Positions 32,536 through 44,060 of a stretch of DNA of 64,000 nucleotides are shown here, piece by piece; within the stretch, counting starts at the first letter, position 1, and each line of letters begins with the position of its first letter. The stretch comes from Melastoma dodecandrum (Eukaryota > Streptophyta > Magnoliopsida > Myrtales > Melastomataceae): the NCBI GenBank assembly GCA_029817715.1, contig JARUPY010000473.1:7254001-7318000 (forward strand), read 5' to 3'. A model generated the notes under the pieces. It was not told the origin of the DNA. It did not search any database and worked only from the letters and a program-made list of their open reading frames with translations. The position numbers and the translations under genes were made by a program.

Positions 32536-34530
32536 TTATGCTGTCGAAATTTTAAATTCAGGGTACATATTTAACTGTTCATAAACTGAGTTATCTTCAT
32601 AGCACACATCCTCTTCTATTTCAGAACAACTTTCACTACAGATGTTCCGTAGTTTCTCCTTATTGAGGCCACGATCATAAAACCGTTGAGAGGGACCCAT
32701 GCCCGTTTCTTCCTTGCTACCGTGAATGACATACTGTTTACGAATCTGGTCACCAATATTATACGCGACGCGATTATCAATTAAACCATCATTCTCCACA
32801 CTACTACTCTCCAACTCCCACGTCAATGATTGAATTTTTTTCTGAAGCATCCGAAATGCGTTGTATGATCTTCCAACTAGAAAACACATCCGCCGGCATG
32901 CGGTCATGAGAATACCCTGTCGTAGACCATTGATGTCGACACCGTATTCACGGCAAGATAGAACTTCAGAACTTGCACTTTTAGCTAACTTTGTCCATCT
33001 TATATTGACCAGATGCTTTGGTATGGTGAAGAATCCTTCAACTTTCGCAACGTGGAAGAGGTGGGCACACGGAAAACCAAATTCTCAAAATGTAAGCAGC
33101 TGCTCAGGGTGTACAATTGACTTGCATCCTCCTCAAGTCGGCGCAACATCTTACTTGGCTTGAATACCTTATGCATTGATTTGAAGTCCTCTTCGTATTC
33201 CTTGTGACGAAGATCAGCAACTGCGCGCTCAAAATTGTTAACGAAATCATGCAGTTTATGTTTGCTGTCGACATATCCCTTCGTGTAACGGTGCATTCGT
33301 TCGCATCGTTGAGTGCTTCTAATCCTGCCCAGAAATGACCATGCAGATACGTTTGCAACCACATATGTCGGCATGCATAAATTTGTTGTAGCCATCTAAT
33401 GCTTATGGATCCTATATGGCTCATTAAAGACGACCACTCCTCTTCAACTTCTTCACTTGGTCTACTGTTGTACATGAATGACGAAATACGAGCTCGCATA
33501 CCTGGGTCCTGTACACGACAATTGATATTCCGACTAAAATGCCAAAGACATAACCTATGCCTTGACAATGACCATACTTCTCTCACAGAAGCAATCATCG
33601 CTTTGTCGGCGTCTGTGACCATGCTTAGCAGATGTTTGCCTCCTATGATCTGTGTATGAGTACGTAGGAGCCAAGTGTAGTCCGCAATGGTTTCATAACT
33701 CATCAAGGCAGACCCAATCACAGTAGTTTGATGGTGATGATTCACATCGACGATGATCACCATTTGCATTCCATAATTGTTTGTCTTGAACGTTGAGTTT
33801 AGTGCTACGACATCGCCGAATGATTGATAATCAGTGATTGAGGTACTATCGCCCAATATATGCGTGTCACTTCATTATTTTCCACATGTGATTCGAACGC
33901 CATATCACTCTCACTGTTCCTCCTAGACAGGAGATATGCAAGGACTGAATCACAACGACCAGCCACCCCAGTAGACTCTTCCTTCAACTTCCGGTTATTG
34001 AGGTCCTTCATTAGGAAACCGGCACGTGCGTGTCCACCAGATGCATGTACTACTAGTCGCATAATATCACACTGTCTAAATCCAACGTCAAGCATTCGAC
34101 GGACAAAGGTCATATCTTCGTCGCAAACTTGCCACCTTTCTCACATGAAATATGACAGACATTCGCTCACCATTTCATGATTGTGTTCCAACTTAACTGC
34201 AACCAAATTCCATTGCCCATTAACCTCCACTCTCGCTTTAAAGAAATAGTTGCAACTGTTCTTGACAGATGCTCTAACCCGACTTCTCGCTGTCAACATA
34301 GGGACATCGGAACACTCTCCTTCCCTTGAACAAACCCACTTTCTCATGATGCATTGACCGTTTCTTAATTTTTGTCAATCTCTTTTCCGAACTGAAAACC
34401 CATGAACCATTGCATACATTTTAATGAACTCTTCAACTTCTTCGGCAGTACCAAATGACATATTCAACATCTGTTCTTCATTCATATCACTGACTATATT
34501 GAAGAAGTGGTGAACATCCTGCCCACCTAC
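32536..34530 (-). pseudogene. FAR1-type MULE transposase (broken)
   Basis: The order on the minus strand is as follows. An N-terminal FAR1-type DNA-binding region has GTAEEVEEFIKMYAMVHGF near 34450 and RKWVCSREGE and LEHNHEM at 34347-34141. The MULE transposase core is at 33856-33104 (FGDVVALNSTFKTNNYGMQM, MVTDADKAMIASV, HRLCLWHFS). A C-terminal segment is at 33395-33000 (KGYVDSKHKLHDFVNNFERA). A SWIM-region/tail block is at 32907-32536. Frameshifts lie near 33860 and 33330, with stops including a TGA near 34378. The first catalytic Asp of the family (ALDTT) reads Asn here. It cannot encode an active transposase. Confidence 0.82.
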
Positions 34531-34639
34531 ATTCACATTAATGATGAAAGGTTATCAATAGATTAGGGATGATGAATAATAATTGCAGAATGAACATCAT
34601 GTTCTTCACCGAATCTTGACTTATCCGTGTTCAATACAG

Positions 34640-34990
34640 TTTCCATTTTTTTGGGCCAACGACGACGCAAACCCGAAATCCACCACAATCCGAACAAGAT
34701 GAACCTGTCCGACTACCTGTAGCGGACGAATATCAACCCGTCACTTCGCCTGCAGCCGATGAACACTCCCCTGTCGGACCAGCTGCAGCCGAAGAAGATG
34801 AGCATGAAACTCCACCTGCGGCCGAAGAGGAGGGACGATGCCGAAGACCTGGGACAATGCCCTCCAGCCGAAGTTCTCGGAGGATGACCTGTAGAATGTG
34901 TGTGGGTTGAAGACGATGGCCAGCCGAAGATCTGGGATGAAGCCGACCTGCAGCAGGAATTCGGGGATGACGTCCAGCCAGGAAACCCAA
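34640..34990. other. GC-rich repeat-like block upstream of the transposase
   Basis: The block is rich in degenerate CTGCAGCCGA(A) units. On the plus strand it reads as an Ala/Glu/Pro-rich open frame (PAADEHSPVGPAAAEEDEHE); on the minus strand it also stays open for about 100 codons. There is no recognised domain. It may be the transposase 5' leader or a low-complexity repeat. Confidence 0.35.
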
Positions 34991-35148
34991 ATCCAACGAC
35001 AGACGCTGACCAATATTATATTAAATGCGGATCTGTGTGTTAAAAATTTAGTAAACTTTACGACACTAGACCTCATTATTAGTAATTAACTTAGTAAATT
35101 ATTTACGCAGTTGAACTAAATGAAAACAAAATTAGTAATATGTCTAGT

Positions 35149-35820
35149 AAATTAGTAATAAGTTTAGTAACCAGGGTAGACAGGTAATTTCGCTACATAA
35201 ATAGGTTCGGAGTTAGGTTCGGAAACACTATTCTAATTAGTAAATTTGTTAGCAAACGCCTTCATTTTTTAGTAACTGTTTACTACTTTTTTTAGTAAAA
35301 AAAACTCAAAATTAGTAAAATTTACTAAGTGGAAGAGTTTTTTACTAAAAAATACACCAGAATTAGTAAACAGTTACTAATTATCGGCTTAATTCGTACT
35401 GCAAAAAGTAGTAAAATTTACTGCTTTTTTTACAAATTTTGCGTTGACTTTACTAAAATTTTTCGTATTTTAGTAAAGTCAAACCAGTTTTAGTAAAAAA
35501 AAAGGAGTAAAATTTACTACTTTTTTTACTAATTCTGCGTTGACGTTACTAACGGAAATGTTTTAGTAAAGTCACCACAAAATTAGTAAACTTGAACTGC
35601 TGTGAACAGTAAAAAAGGAGTAAAAGTTACATACTTTTTTACTAAGTTTGCGTTGACTTTACTAAAAGTTGACCGGATTTTAGTAAATTTTACTATATTT
35701 TTTACTAATTTTGCGTTGACTTCGTTAGTAACGGTCAACTTTTAGTAAAATTTACTAAAAAAATTTAGTATTAATTAGTAAACTACGTAACGGTTACGTG
35801 CACGTACCGTTAGCAGCTTC
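35149..35820 (-). repeat. Right terminal inverted repeat of the MULE
   Basis: Inverted partner of 29165-29924, about 90 bp shorter through internal deletions, with the same TAGTAAA/TTTACTA motif array and the same terminal near-palindrome. Confidence 0.9.
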
Positions 35821-35830
35821 CGGTTTTGGG

Positions 35831-36216
35831 GGATGTGGGTTGTGGGTCAGTCAATGAAGGGGAGGAAGTCGATTGAAGGCGTTTGAATGCTGGCCAAGCC
35901 GAGATATGTGGGCTTAGGGCTTGAATATGGGATATGACTTATGTTTCAATGTCGTAAGGTGTGTCGAGTTTGCGAAACGGCGGTGCGGTGGTGCCCTTCT
36001 AATATTTGAAAGGAATTGAATGCGGGATGTGGGTTATTCCTTGTGGGAATTTTCCTATGTCAAGGTTCCACTTCTAATATTGGAAATGAATTCCTCTAAC
36101 GACTTTTGATGTACAAGAAATTTCCATTTAGGATTGGGCCTCGCATGTGCTGGAACATTTATAAGAATTCGTGCAAATATTTAAAACAATGGGACATAGA
36201 TACATCGGCAAATGTG
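35831..36216. other. Flanking DNA right of the MULE
   Basis: Unremarkable sequence with no recognised gene. It continues the DNA of 28426-29154 interrupted by the MULE. Confidence 0.5.
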
Positions 36217-37459
36217 TGTTGGCATGGCAAAAATCTTGGGCTTAATTCTAAGAATTCATAAATCCAGGCCCATTGTTTGAGAAATCCACAAAGCCATGAC
36301 ATAAATTTCGGGCCCATTTTACGAAGCCCATAAGTCCAGGGGCTGTAAGGGTGTTTACAAGCCCACTGTTATGAGAGCTCGCTAAAGAAAGCGCTAAGAT
36401 TACAAAGGATTGTCGGGTAAGTCTACGAAGATCAGAAAAGATCTTGGCTCCGAGATTTTCGGGAAAAAGATTACGGGGCCACTTTTCCATGATTTGAAAA
36501 GATCTTCAGGTGGAGAAAATGCAGGACATGTCTCTAATTTATCTGATTTAATATAAGAAAAAGAAACTATTAAGACTATGACATGGATAAGAGCCACGTC
36601 TACCAGGATCAGGTTGTTACTAAGATTCTAGGAAGTTGATTGAGAGGGCCACGACCTGACAATATATCCTAAGAACGTGGCATACATCCTAAGCATATGT
36701 TGATATAATAGCCAATTTTGGGCCTAAATTGATCTTCGCCCAAGAAGAGCTGTGTTATAGCCCATGTCTATAGTTCATATCTACGGTCCATGTCTACAAC
36801 CCAAATCTGGAGAAGATGACGATAATGTCGTGACTAGTGGGATCAAACCGATTTCGAGATTTCTGGAGGTCATTTGAGAGAGCCACGACCTGGAGAGATT
36901 CTTTGAGAATGTGTCAAATACCCCAGACGCCACAAGATTTAGTATAAAAAGGGATAAGATCTTCTGTGAAAAAATTACGATCAATCAAACACACAGAAGC
37001 TATGCTTTGCTCGTTACCCCATGGTTGTTAGGTACCCCGGCCTGGGTGAACTCGCGAGAGTTCTTTGGTCCTCACTTCCACCACCAGAGCGAGTAACCGT
37101 AGCTCTGGTAATCAAACTCCGTCAGCGCTCCACCGTCGGGATGAGCAACCGTAGTCCCAGCAACTAATTCCGCCTTGGTATCCACATCTGCCACTACCTT
37201 CGACCACAGTCCGTCCACCAAGCCCCAGCGACCAGTTTCCACCATCCAAGTTCGCAAGTCTACAGCGCCCAACAGTAAGTCTACGACGTCACCACCATCC
37301 GCATCATCATCTTTATTTTATTTCAATGGCTGTAAGCTTCTATTTTCTATTGTAAGACATCATTTGATCAATTCAAATCATCTTTTTACTTTCTGGTGAC
37401 CACATATGAAACCCTGTGAGTACTGTTGCCAAATATTTCCACATACAAAAACGCGAACA
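36217..37459 (+). repeat. Tat-family LTR remnant(s), plus strand
   Basis: 36698-37459 matches the LTR of the minus-strand Tat element in order. It begins TGTTGATATAATAGCC, has a TATA motif (AGTATAAAAAGGGAT near 36951), a matching internal part at 37080-37290 and the end ACGCGAACA. A second, similar start, TGTTGGCATGGCAAAAATC, lies at 36217, followed by LTR-like phrases (GAGGGCCACGACCTG near 36637, echoed near 36880). Either an older truncated LTR abuts a newer one, or the LTR has an internal duplication. Confidence 0.6.
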
Positions 37460-37465
37460 CGTTTT

Positions 37466-38120
37466 TGGCGATCATAGTTGGAGACGAGAAAGTTAATTCT
37501 CACAGATGGCAAAGAATACAGGAGTTGGGTTAATCGCGACCCTCCACCTCCATTAGATGGAGACTGTCAGAATATAGCGGAAGACGCAAATGAGGAGACC
37601 ACGGCTTTAGGAAGCTAAGTGGCTGCTACTCAACCCTCTTTTGGGGTACATACTCCTTCTGAGTTCATATCTTGGCTTGAGTTCCATAAATAATTCAATG
37701 ATATGAAGAACTTGGTGGACAGGCATATCACCGGGCTACAAGACAATATAGCTCAGATACTGGACCAAATCAGTGCCTTAAACAGGCCAAGCGCCACCGC
37801 AAAGCCAAATAACCTTGTAGACAGAGAAAATTCTTTTATGGGAGATGCTCGATGCACAGAGAAACATGTTGTATCATTCCAAGAGGATGATGTATGGGGA
37901 AATACCACTCAGGGCGATGCGGATGCCAATGGTGAGAAAGTGTCTCCCGATGGACGTTCCTCCCAGCCGCCTGGTCATAATAGACTGGAGCAGCCCCGTA
38001 GAGAAAGTTTATATGCGAGAACCCATGTAGACGACTCTGTCTATAGAGCGAAATCATTGGTGAAACAATTTGTACCAGATGTCCATAGAAAAAACATGTA
38101 TCCCTACGAAAATTCATAGT
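37466..38120 (+). pseudogene. PBS and truncated gag of a second Tat element
   Basis: TGGCGATCATAGTTGGAGA (37466-37484) matches the PBS position of the related element. From 37506 (ATGGCAAAGAATACAGG) the sequence follows the N-terminal gag of the minus-strand Tat element (DRHITGLQDNIAQILDQISA, ENSFMGDAR, VVSFQEDDVW), with stops near 37553 and 37617 and frame changes. The central gag domain and pol of this lineage are absent. Confidence 0.75.
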
Positions 38121-38493
38121 CTGAATATATAGACTGGGAAAGGACTCGTGACGAGTCTACGAGAATGATCAGTCCTAATCATATCTACAAAAACGACGAA
38201 GTAGACTGGGACGAGTATACTCCTAGAGCCAATAGAGTCAGGTAGCCCAGCTCTTTCGTCCCGGCACAAGTCGAAAACTTCATAGATGAGGGCTACAAAA
38301 TAAATGAGTATGCGAATAATTACTCTAACAATGCTCATTCATATCGATGAAGAGAGAGTTTTTATACGAAACCTTCCGTCGAGGGGTATGTCCCCACTCC
38401 CGAACCTCCCGTAACAGATTATTTGTTCGTACCAAAAACCCCGGTGGAGGAGTACGTGCCCATAGCAAAATCTCTGGAGAGGTCACATAATTT
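38121..38493 (+). other. Gag-derived remnant up to the Athila junction
   Basis: Short frames continue (DEVDWDEYTPRANRVR, VPAQVENFIDEGYKINEY) with several stops. They are rich in Pro and acidic residues. Whether they belong to the Tat or the Athila partner is not clear. Athila-like coding starts at about 38494. Confidence 0.4.
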
Positions 38494-41420
38494 GATGAAC
38501 CATCGATTGAAGAGCCACCCCAATTAGAGTTAAAACCATTACCTGAACACCTGAGGTATGCATATCTTGGAAGTAATGAAACTCTACCTATTATTATTTC
38601 ATCGGCATTAACAGTGACACAGGAAGAAAAATTACTTCGAGTATTGAGGGAATATAAACGAGCATTAGGGTGGACAATTGCTTATATTTGAGGTATCAGT
38701 CCGTCAATTTGCATGCACAAGATTCTGTTGGAAGAAAATCATAAGGTTTCGGTGGAGAATCAACGACGACTCAACCCGAACATGAAGGAAGTAGTCAAGA
38801 AGGAAATCATCAAATGGCTTGATGCAGGTATAATATATCCGATTTCTGACAGTTCATGGGTGAGTCCTGTGCAATGTGTACCTAAGAAAGGTGGGATGAC
38901 CGTTGTCTCCAACGAAAAGAATGAGTTCATTCCCATGCGAACGGTGACTAGTTGGCGAGTTTGGATGGATTTTAGGAAGTTGAATAAAGCCACAAGAAAG
39001 GATTATTTCCCACTTCCGTTTATAGATCAAATGTTAGATCGTCTGGCAGGTAAAGGATTTTATTGCTTTTTAGATGGTTATTCTGGATATAACCAAATTG
39101 CCATAGCAGTAGAAGATCAAGAAAAGACTACTTTCACGTCCCTGTATGGTACGTTTGCTTTTCGTCGAATGCCTTTTGGTCTATGTAATGCCCCAGCTAC
39201 GTTTCATATATGCATGATGTCTATTTTCAATGATATGGTTGAGCAGTGCCTTGAAGTTTTTATGGATGATTTTTCCATCTTTTAGATGTCTTTTGATGAT
39301 TGCTTGACAAATTTAGCTCGCGTGCTGAAACGTTGTGAAGAAACAAACCTTATTTTAAATTGGGAAAAATGTCATTTTATGGTTCGAGAGGGTATTGTTC
39401 TTGGACACATGATATCAAACAAGGGGATTGACGTGGATCGAGCAAAGATAGAAACGATCGAAAAGTTGCCGCCACCAACATCAGTCAAAGCACTCCGGAG
39501 TTTTCTTGGACATGCAGGATTTTACAGAAGATTTATAAAGGATTTTTCCAAAATATCCAAGCCACTTTGCAATCTCTTAGAAAAGGACGGGTCCTTTATT
39601 TTCGATGATGACTGCCTTAGTACCTTCAACGAGCTCAAGCAAAGGTTGATTTCTGCCCCTATAGTTATTACACCTGATTGGAATTTACCATTGGAACTAA
39701 TGTGTGACGCAAGCGATTACGCGGTTGGAGCAGTTCTAGGACAAAGAGTGAATAAGGTATTTCATGTCATTTACTATGCGAGTCGAACTCTTGATGATGA
39801 TCAGGTAAATTACACTACCACAGAAAAAGAATTACTTGCGATTGTCTATGCCTTTGATAAATTTCGGAGTTATCTTGTCGGTACGAAAGTTATTGTGTTC
39901 ACTGACCATTCTGCCATCAAGTACTTGATCTCAAAGAAGGAGGCAAAACCGAGACTTATCAGGTGGGTTCTTCTTTTGCAAGAGTTTGACCTTGAAATTA
40001 GGGACATAAAGGGTTATGAGAACCAAGTTGCTAATCATTTATCGCGGTTAGAAAGTGTAACTTCATCTCATGACTATGCGGTAATTAATGAGTCATTTCC
40101 TGATGAACAATTGTTTGCTATGAACGATTTGTCGTGCCCTTGGTATGCTGACTTTGTGAATTATATTGTTTCTAACCATATTCCCTCCGACTTTACTCCT
40201 CAACAAAAGAAAAAATTTTTGCATGATGTACGCTATTACATGTGGGATGAACCGTTTCTTTTTAAGCATTGTGCTGATCAAGTTATCAGGAGATGTGCGC
40301 CGGAGGAAGAAATCAAAGGCATCCTCGAACATTGCCACTCGTCACCTTATGGCGGACACTTTGGAGGAGACCGAACAGCGGCTAAAGTTTTGCAATCAGG
40401 ATTCTATTGGCCGACTCTTTTCAAGGATTCATATAATTTTCTTGCATCTTGTGACAGGTGTCAACGCGTAGGAAACATCACTAGGAGACACGAGATGCCA
40501 TTGCAAGGCATCCTTGAAGTTGAGCTCTTCGACGTATGGGGTATCAATTTTATGGGTCCCTTTATTTCATCTTTCAATAATAAGTACATCCTTATGGCTG
40601 TTAATTATGTTTCAAAGTGGGTGGAAGCAGTAGCTTTACCTTCTAATGATTCTAAAGTCGTGTGCAAGTTTTTGAGAAAACAGATTTTTACCCGATTTGG
40701 CACACCACGGGCGATCATAAGCGATGAAGGGACGCACTTCTGCAACCGCTATTTTGATCAACTCTTAAAGAAGTATGTTATCAAGCACAAGATAGCTACA
40801 GCGTATCACCCACAGACGAGCGGGCAAGTCGAAGTCTCTAATCGGGAAATTAAGCATATTTTAGAGAAAACGGTATGTCCAACGAGGAAGGATTGGTCAA
40901 CGAAGTTAGACAATGCATTGTGGGCATACATGACAGCATACAAAAATCCAATTGGGATGTCACCATACAGAATGGTTTTTGGCAAGGCATGTCATCTTCC
41001 GGTGGAACTCGAGCATAAAGCGTATTGGGCTCTGAAGAAGTTGAACCTAAATCTCGAAGAAGCCGGTGGAAGACGATTACTCCAATTGAATGAGCTCGAT
41101 AAACTTCGGTTGCAGGCATATGACAGTGCGAGAGTGTACAAGGATAAGACAAAGAAATGACATGATGGTAAGATCATGCCTAGACATTTCGAGACAGGTC
41201 AACTGGTACTGCTATTCGTTCCCTGGGAAACTAAAATTGCGATGGTCGGGCCCTTTCTGAGTTGTTGAAGTATTCCCATATGGAGCTATTAAAGTTTTAG
41301 AAGAGAGTTCGGGAAGGATATTCAAAATAAATGGACAACGACTAAAACATTATCAGGGAAGTTTCAACCGTGAAGCATCCTCGATTCACTTGAAAGAGCC
41401 TTGAAAACGAGAAGAGAGTC
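38494..41420 (+). pseudogene. Athila-lineage pol (RT, RNase H, integrase)
   Basis: The frame begins near DEPSIEEPPQLELKPLP. RT has WVSPVQCVPKKGGM, DFRKLNKATRKDYFPLPFID, DGYSGYNQIAI and the catalytic FMDD (39259-39270). RNase H has [15 protein letters not shown] and [10 protein letters not shown]. Integrase has [29 protein letters not shown] and VEVSNREIK. These phrases are typical of Athila elements. There are in-frame stops TGA at 38689 and TAG at 39283. The first integrase catalytic Asp is replaced (GINFMGPF where GIDFMGPF is usual, codon 40546). The integrase tail continues in another frame after the stop at 41158. It is inactive. Confidence 0.88.
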
Positions 41421-42941
41421 AAGCCGATGACTATAAATCAAGCGCTTTTCGGGATGCAACCTGAGTTTATTTTTACTTTTTATTTTTATTTTTCATTTTT
41501 ATTGTTATTTTGGCATAAGTTTTTTTCTTTTCATTTTGCTGTTTATTGACAATTTTTATTTTATTTTGCAGAAAATTCAAGGACGCGTCCTTCACAGTCA
41601 AGGACGCGACCGCGGGCATTCTGCAATCCTACAGAACAATGGAGGACGCATCCTCCAACTTGAAAGATGCGTCCCTCCGAAAAAAAATAATAAAACAAAA
41701 TAATAATTAAAAAAATAGTTTTAATTTCTTTTAAGTGACAACCCTAACCCATTTTTTTTAGCAGCTGCTTCACTACCCCTCTGCGGTTGCCGTCGAAGGA
41801 GGATTAGCTTGGTTCTGAAAACGACAACCCCCAAGACCTTGAGGAGGAAATTGATGATGATGACGGCGACGACTAGCTCACCCCAGGGGAGTACTTCGTT
41901 CCCTTAATCTCTCACTATTCATGTTTACATCGGGGCAATGTTTAGTCTAGGTTCGTGGGTGCTACAATTGTACTGCAATTATGCTTATCTGCGTTGTTTG
42001 GGTTGATTGTCATTTTTATTTTGTCGCTTGCTAGTGGTATTTTGATTTTTAGTTTTGATTTTTAGGTCATTTCTAGAGTAAGTCTAGGTGTGTCTTTGAT
42101 GATATCTTTGATGAGCTTTGATGATATCTTTGATGAGCTGACCCTTGTTTGATGATGACTTATTATGCACATGCTTACAACTTATGGAAGAGTGAAAATT
42201 GAGCTTAATTGAGTGATTGAACTGTTTTTTTTAGTGGGTAATAATTCCTCGGTATGAATTGGTAGTGAGTGAAAACAATTCTCGAAATCTAATAACGCAT
42301 TGTAGTTGGTGTCGAGTGGGACTGGCTAGGCATTGATTTGAAACAAGTTCTATAAAAAAAAAGGGTTACCAAGGCTCTGAGTACCAATGTTTAGGCGTGT
42401 GACAAGAAAAGAAATAAAGTGATTGAAATTTGATTGGCGCCTAAATATGTACTTGTGGTGTGAGTCCTTTTGGTGTACTCAAGAATGAGATCCGAGGGGT
42501 GCTTTATCGCCTAATGTCTTGGTCCAACTAGACCGGGAGTCATTGATCAAATACTCGTTACATGGGTACACTAGAATATGATGAAACATTTAGAGTCGTG
42601 TAGTTGAAAGAAAAGTTGTGTGAAAAGAAAAATTATTGAAAATCCTGAGGACGAGTGGATGATTAGGTTTGGTTGGTTTCTACAAAGTGCCGGTCTAATA
42701 TGTTTTATTGGAAGTCTTTAGTTGTTGATTTCACTACATGACATACCGAGATGATCGTTTCGAACATTACGTGAAGTTTGATCAAATTGAATTGTTTTTC
42801 TTGACAAATGACTCAACCAACGGAAGTGAGCATATGCATTGCTGAGAATAGAGAGATGGTTGCTCAGATTGGATTGAGTTGGGTATTGCTGAAGAGTTAT
42901 CTTTGTGTTTTTCTATTTGCTCGAAGACAAGCAAATTGTAG
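41421..42941 (+). other. Athila post-pol non-coding region
   Basis: There is a pyrimidine-rich tract (41465-41560) and GC-rich palindromes: AAGGACGCGTCCTT at 41579-41592 and a near-palindromic GGAGGACGCATCCTCC near 41642. A 22-bp tandem duplication built on TTTGATGATATCTTTGATGA lies at about 42105-42148. No open frame with a recognised domain. Athila elements often have a long stretch here, sometimes with an env-like ORF; none is visible. Confidence 0.6.
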
Positions 42942-42950
42942 GTTTGGGGG
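42942..42950 (+). other. Polypurine tract of the Athila element
   Basis: GTTTGGGGG directly before TGTGATAACT. It is preceded by GACAAGCAAATTGTAG, the usual Athila context. Confidence 0.65.
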
Positions 42951-44060
42951 TGTGATAACTCTATGAAAGTAGGGTTATTTCGTATCTCTAATGATGCTTT
43001 ATGTGGTTAGTTGTACGAGTATTGATAGGAATTTGGTAGGATTTGAGTACTTTTTAGTTTAGTTCTAGTTTAAGTCGATTTTTGTTATTTTCGTAGTTTT
43101 TTAATCTATTTTGATTTGAATCTTTTATTTTGTTGATGCCTCTTTGTTTGTCGTGTTTTAATGCAGGAAAATGAAGGAGACCTTCAAGCTTGGACGAAGT
43201 AAAGTGCATAGGAGCGAAAACTGGACAGAGAGCAGAAGGACGCGTCCTTCAGTTCTCAGGGACGCGTCCTTGGGGGTTCTGTGGATACAAGTGACCACCC
43301 GACGAACTTATTTCCAAATCGCTCAATGAGTCTTCAAATCTTCCTGAGGCTGCATTATGAAGTACTAGAGGATCAACTAGTCATTTATTTGGTAGTTTTA
43401 GGTTATTTTCTTTTATTCTCCCTAGAAATATTATTTACATTTGGAGAATCTTAGAAAATCTTTCTAGATGGGAACAATATATTCTGTTTTAGAGGAACTT
43501 TACGGGGTTTTTATTCTGGGGGGAGATAGGAAGGAGACATTCGACTCGGGAACGGAGAAGGATGTGACGGCTAGGGTTGAAGCGGGGAGTAGAGAACGAG
43601 GCTACTACTTCTCGTCGTTTCTCTTTTCTTTCTTTCTCTTTGGCTTCTATGTCGTTATTGTTTTCTCTTGAACTTGGGATGAATTTCTTTTACTCTATGA
43701 ACTAATTCCGTTTTCTAGGACGTCAATGGAACTTAACGTTTTTATTTAACAAGTGAATTCCTTTTCTCCGTGTTATTCGAATTCGTGGGGTTACTTATTC
43801 ATATCTTGATCTTAAAGCGGTTAATTGACTGGCCACCAATTAATTTGATATGGAGACCTATTCGGGCTTGGAAAAGTTGTTTAGGTTAAGCCGTGGATTG
43901 AATAGCCTAAGTTAGCGTCTCGTTGGAAAACGGAGCTAATTCGCGAAAGGGATAGGAATATACCGAATCGCCTCGTAGACTAATGTCTAGTAAACCGAAG
44001 TCTCTAGACTTAACATCGTAGACTTGATGTGGATGTGTGTTCGTACTTAGCATTTTGCTA
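42951..44060 (+). repeat. 3' LTR of the Athila element
   Basis: It begins TGTGATAACTCTATG right after the polypurine tract. It contains a perfect 16-bp palindrome, GAAGGACGCGTCCTTC, at 43235-43250. The 3' end is estimated; no 5' Athila LTR is present in the window to define it. A 68-codon frame at 43468 is not considered a gene. Confidence 0.55.

Larger units (their letters stand above)
29165..35820. mobile_element. Mutator-like element (MULE) with long TIRs, Ulp1 gene and FAR1-type transposase
   Basis: Ends: GAAGCGGCTAACGG at 29165 and the inverted GAAGCTGCTAACGG at 35820. Flanks: CGGTTTTGGG at 29155-29164 and again at 35821-35830, a perfect 10-bp target-site duplication, which fits the 9-11 bp of MULEs. 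Inside lie a plus-strand Ulp1-type protease gene and a minus-strand FAR1/MULE transposase pseudogene, convergent. MULEs carrying Ulp1-like genes are known (for example Kaonashi in Arabidopsis). The perfect duplication shows that both ends are intact and that insertion was a normal transposition. Confidence 0.92.

Noticed and set aside
43468..43671. Small protein with a C-terminal hydrophobic segment
   Set aside because: It lies inside the Athila 3' LTR in pyrimidine-rich sequence, with no domain.
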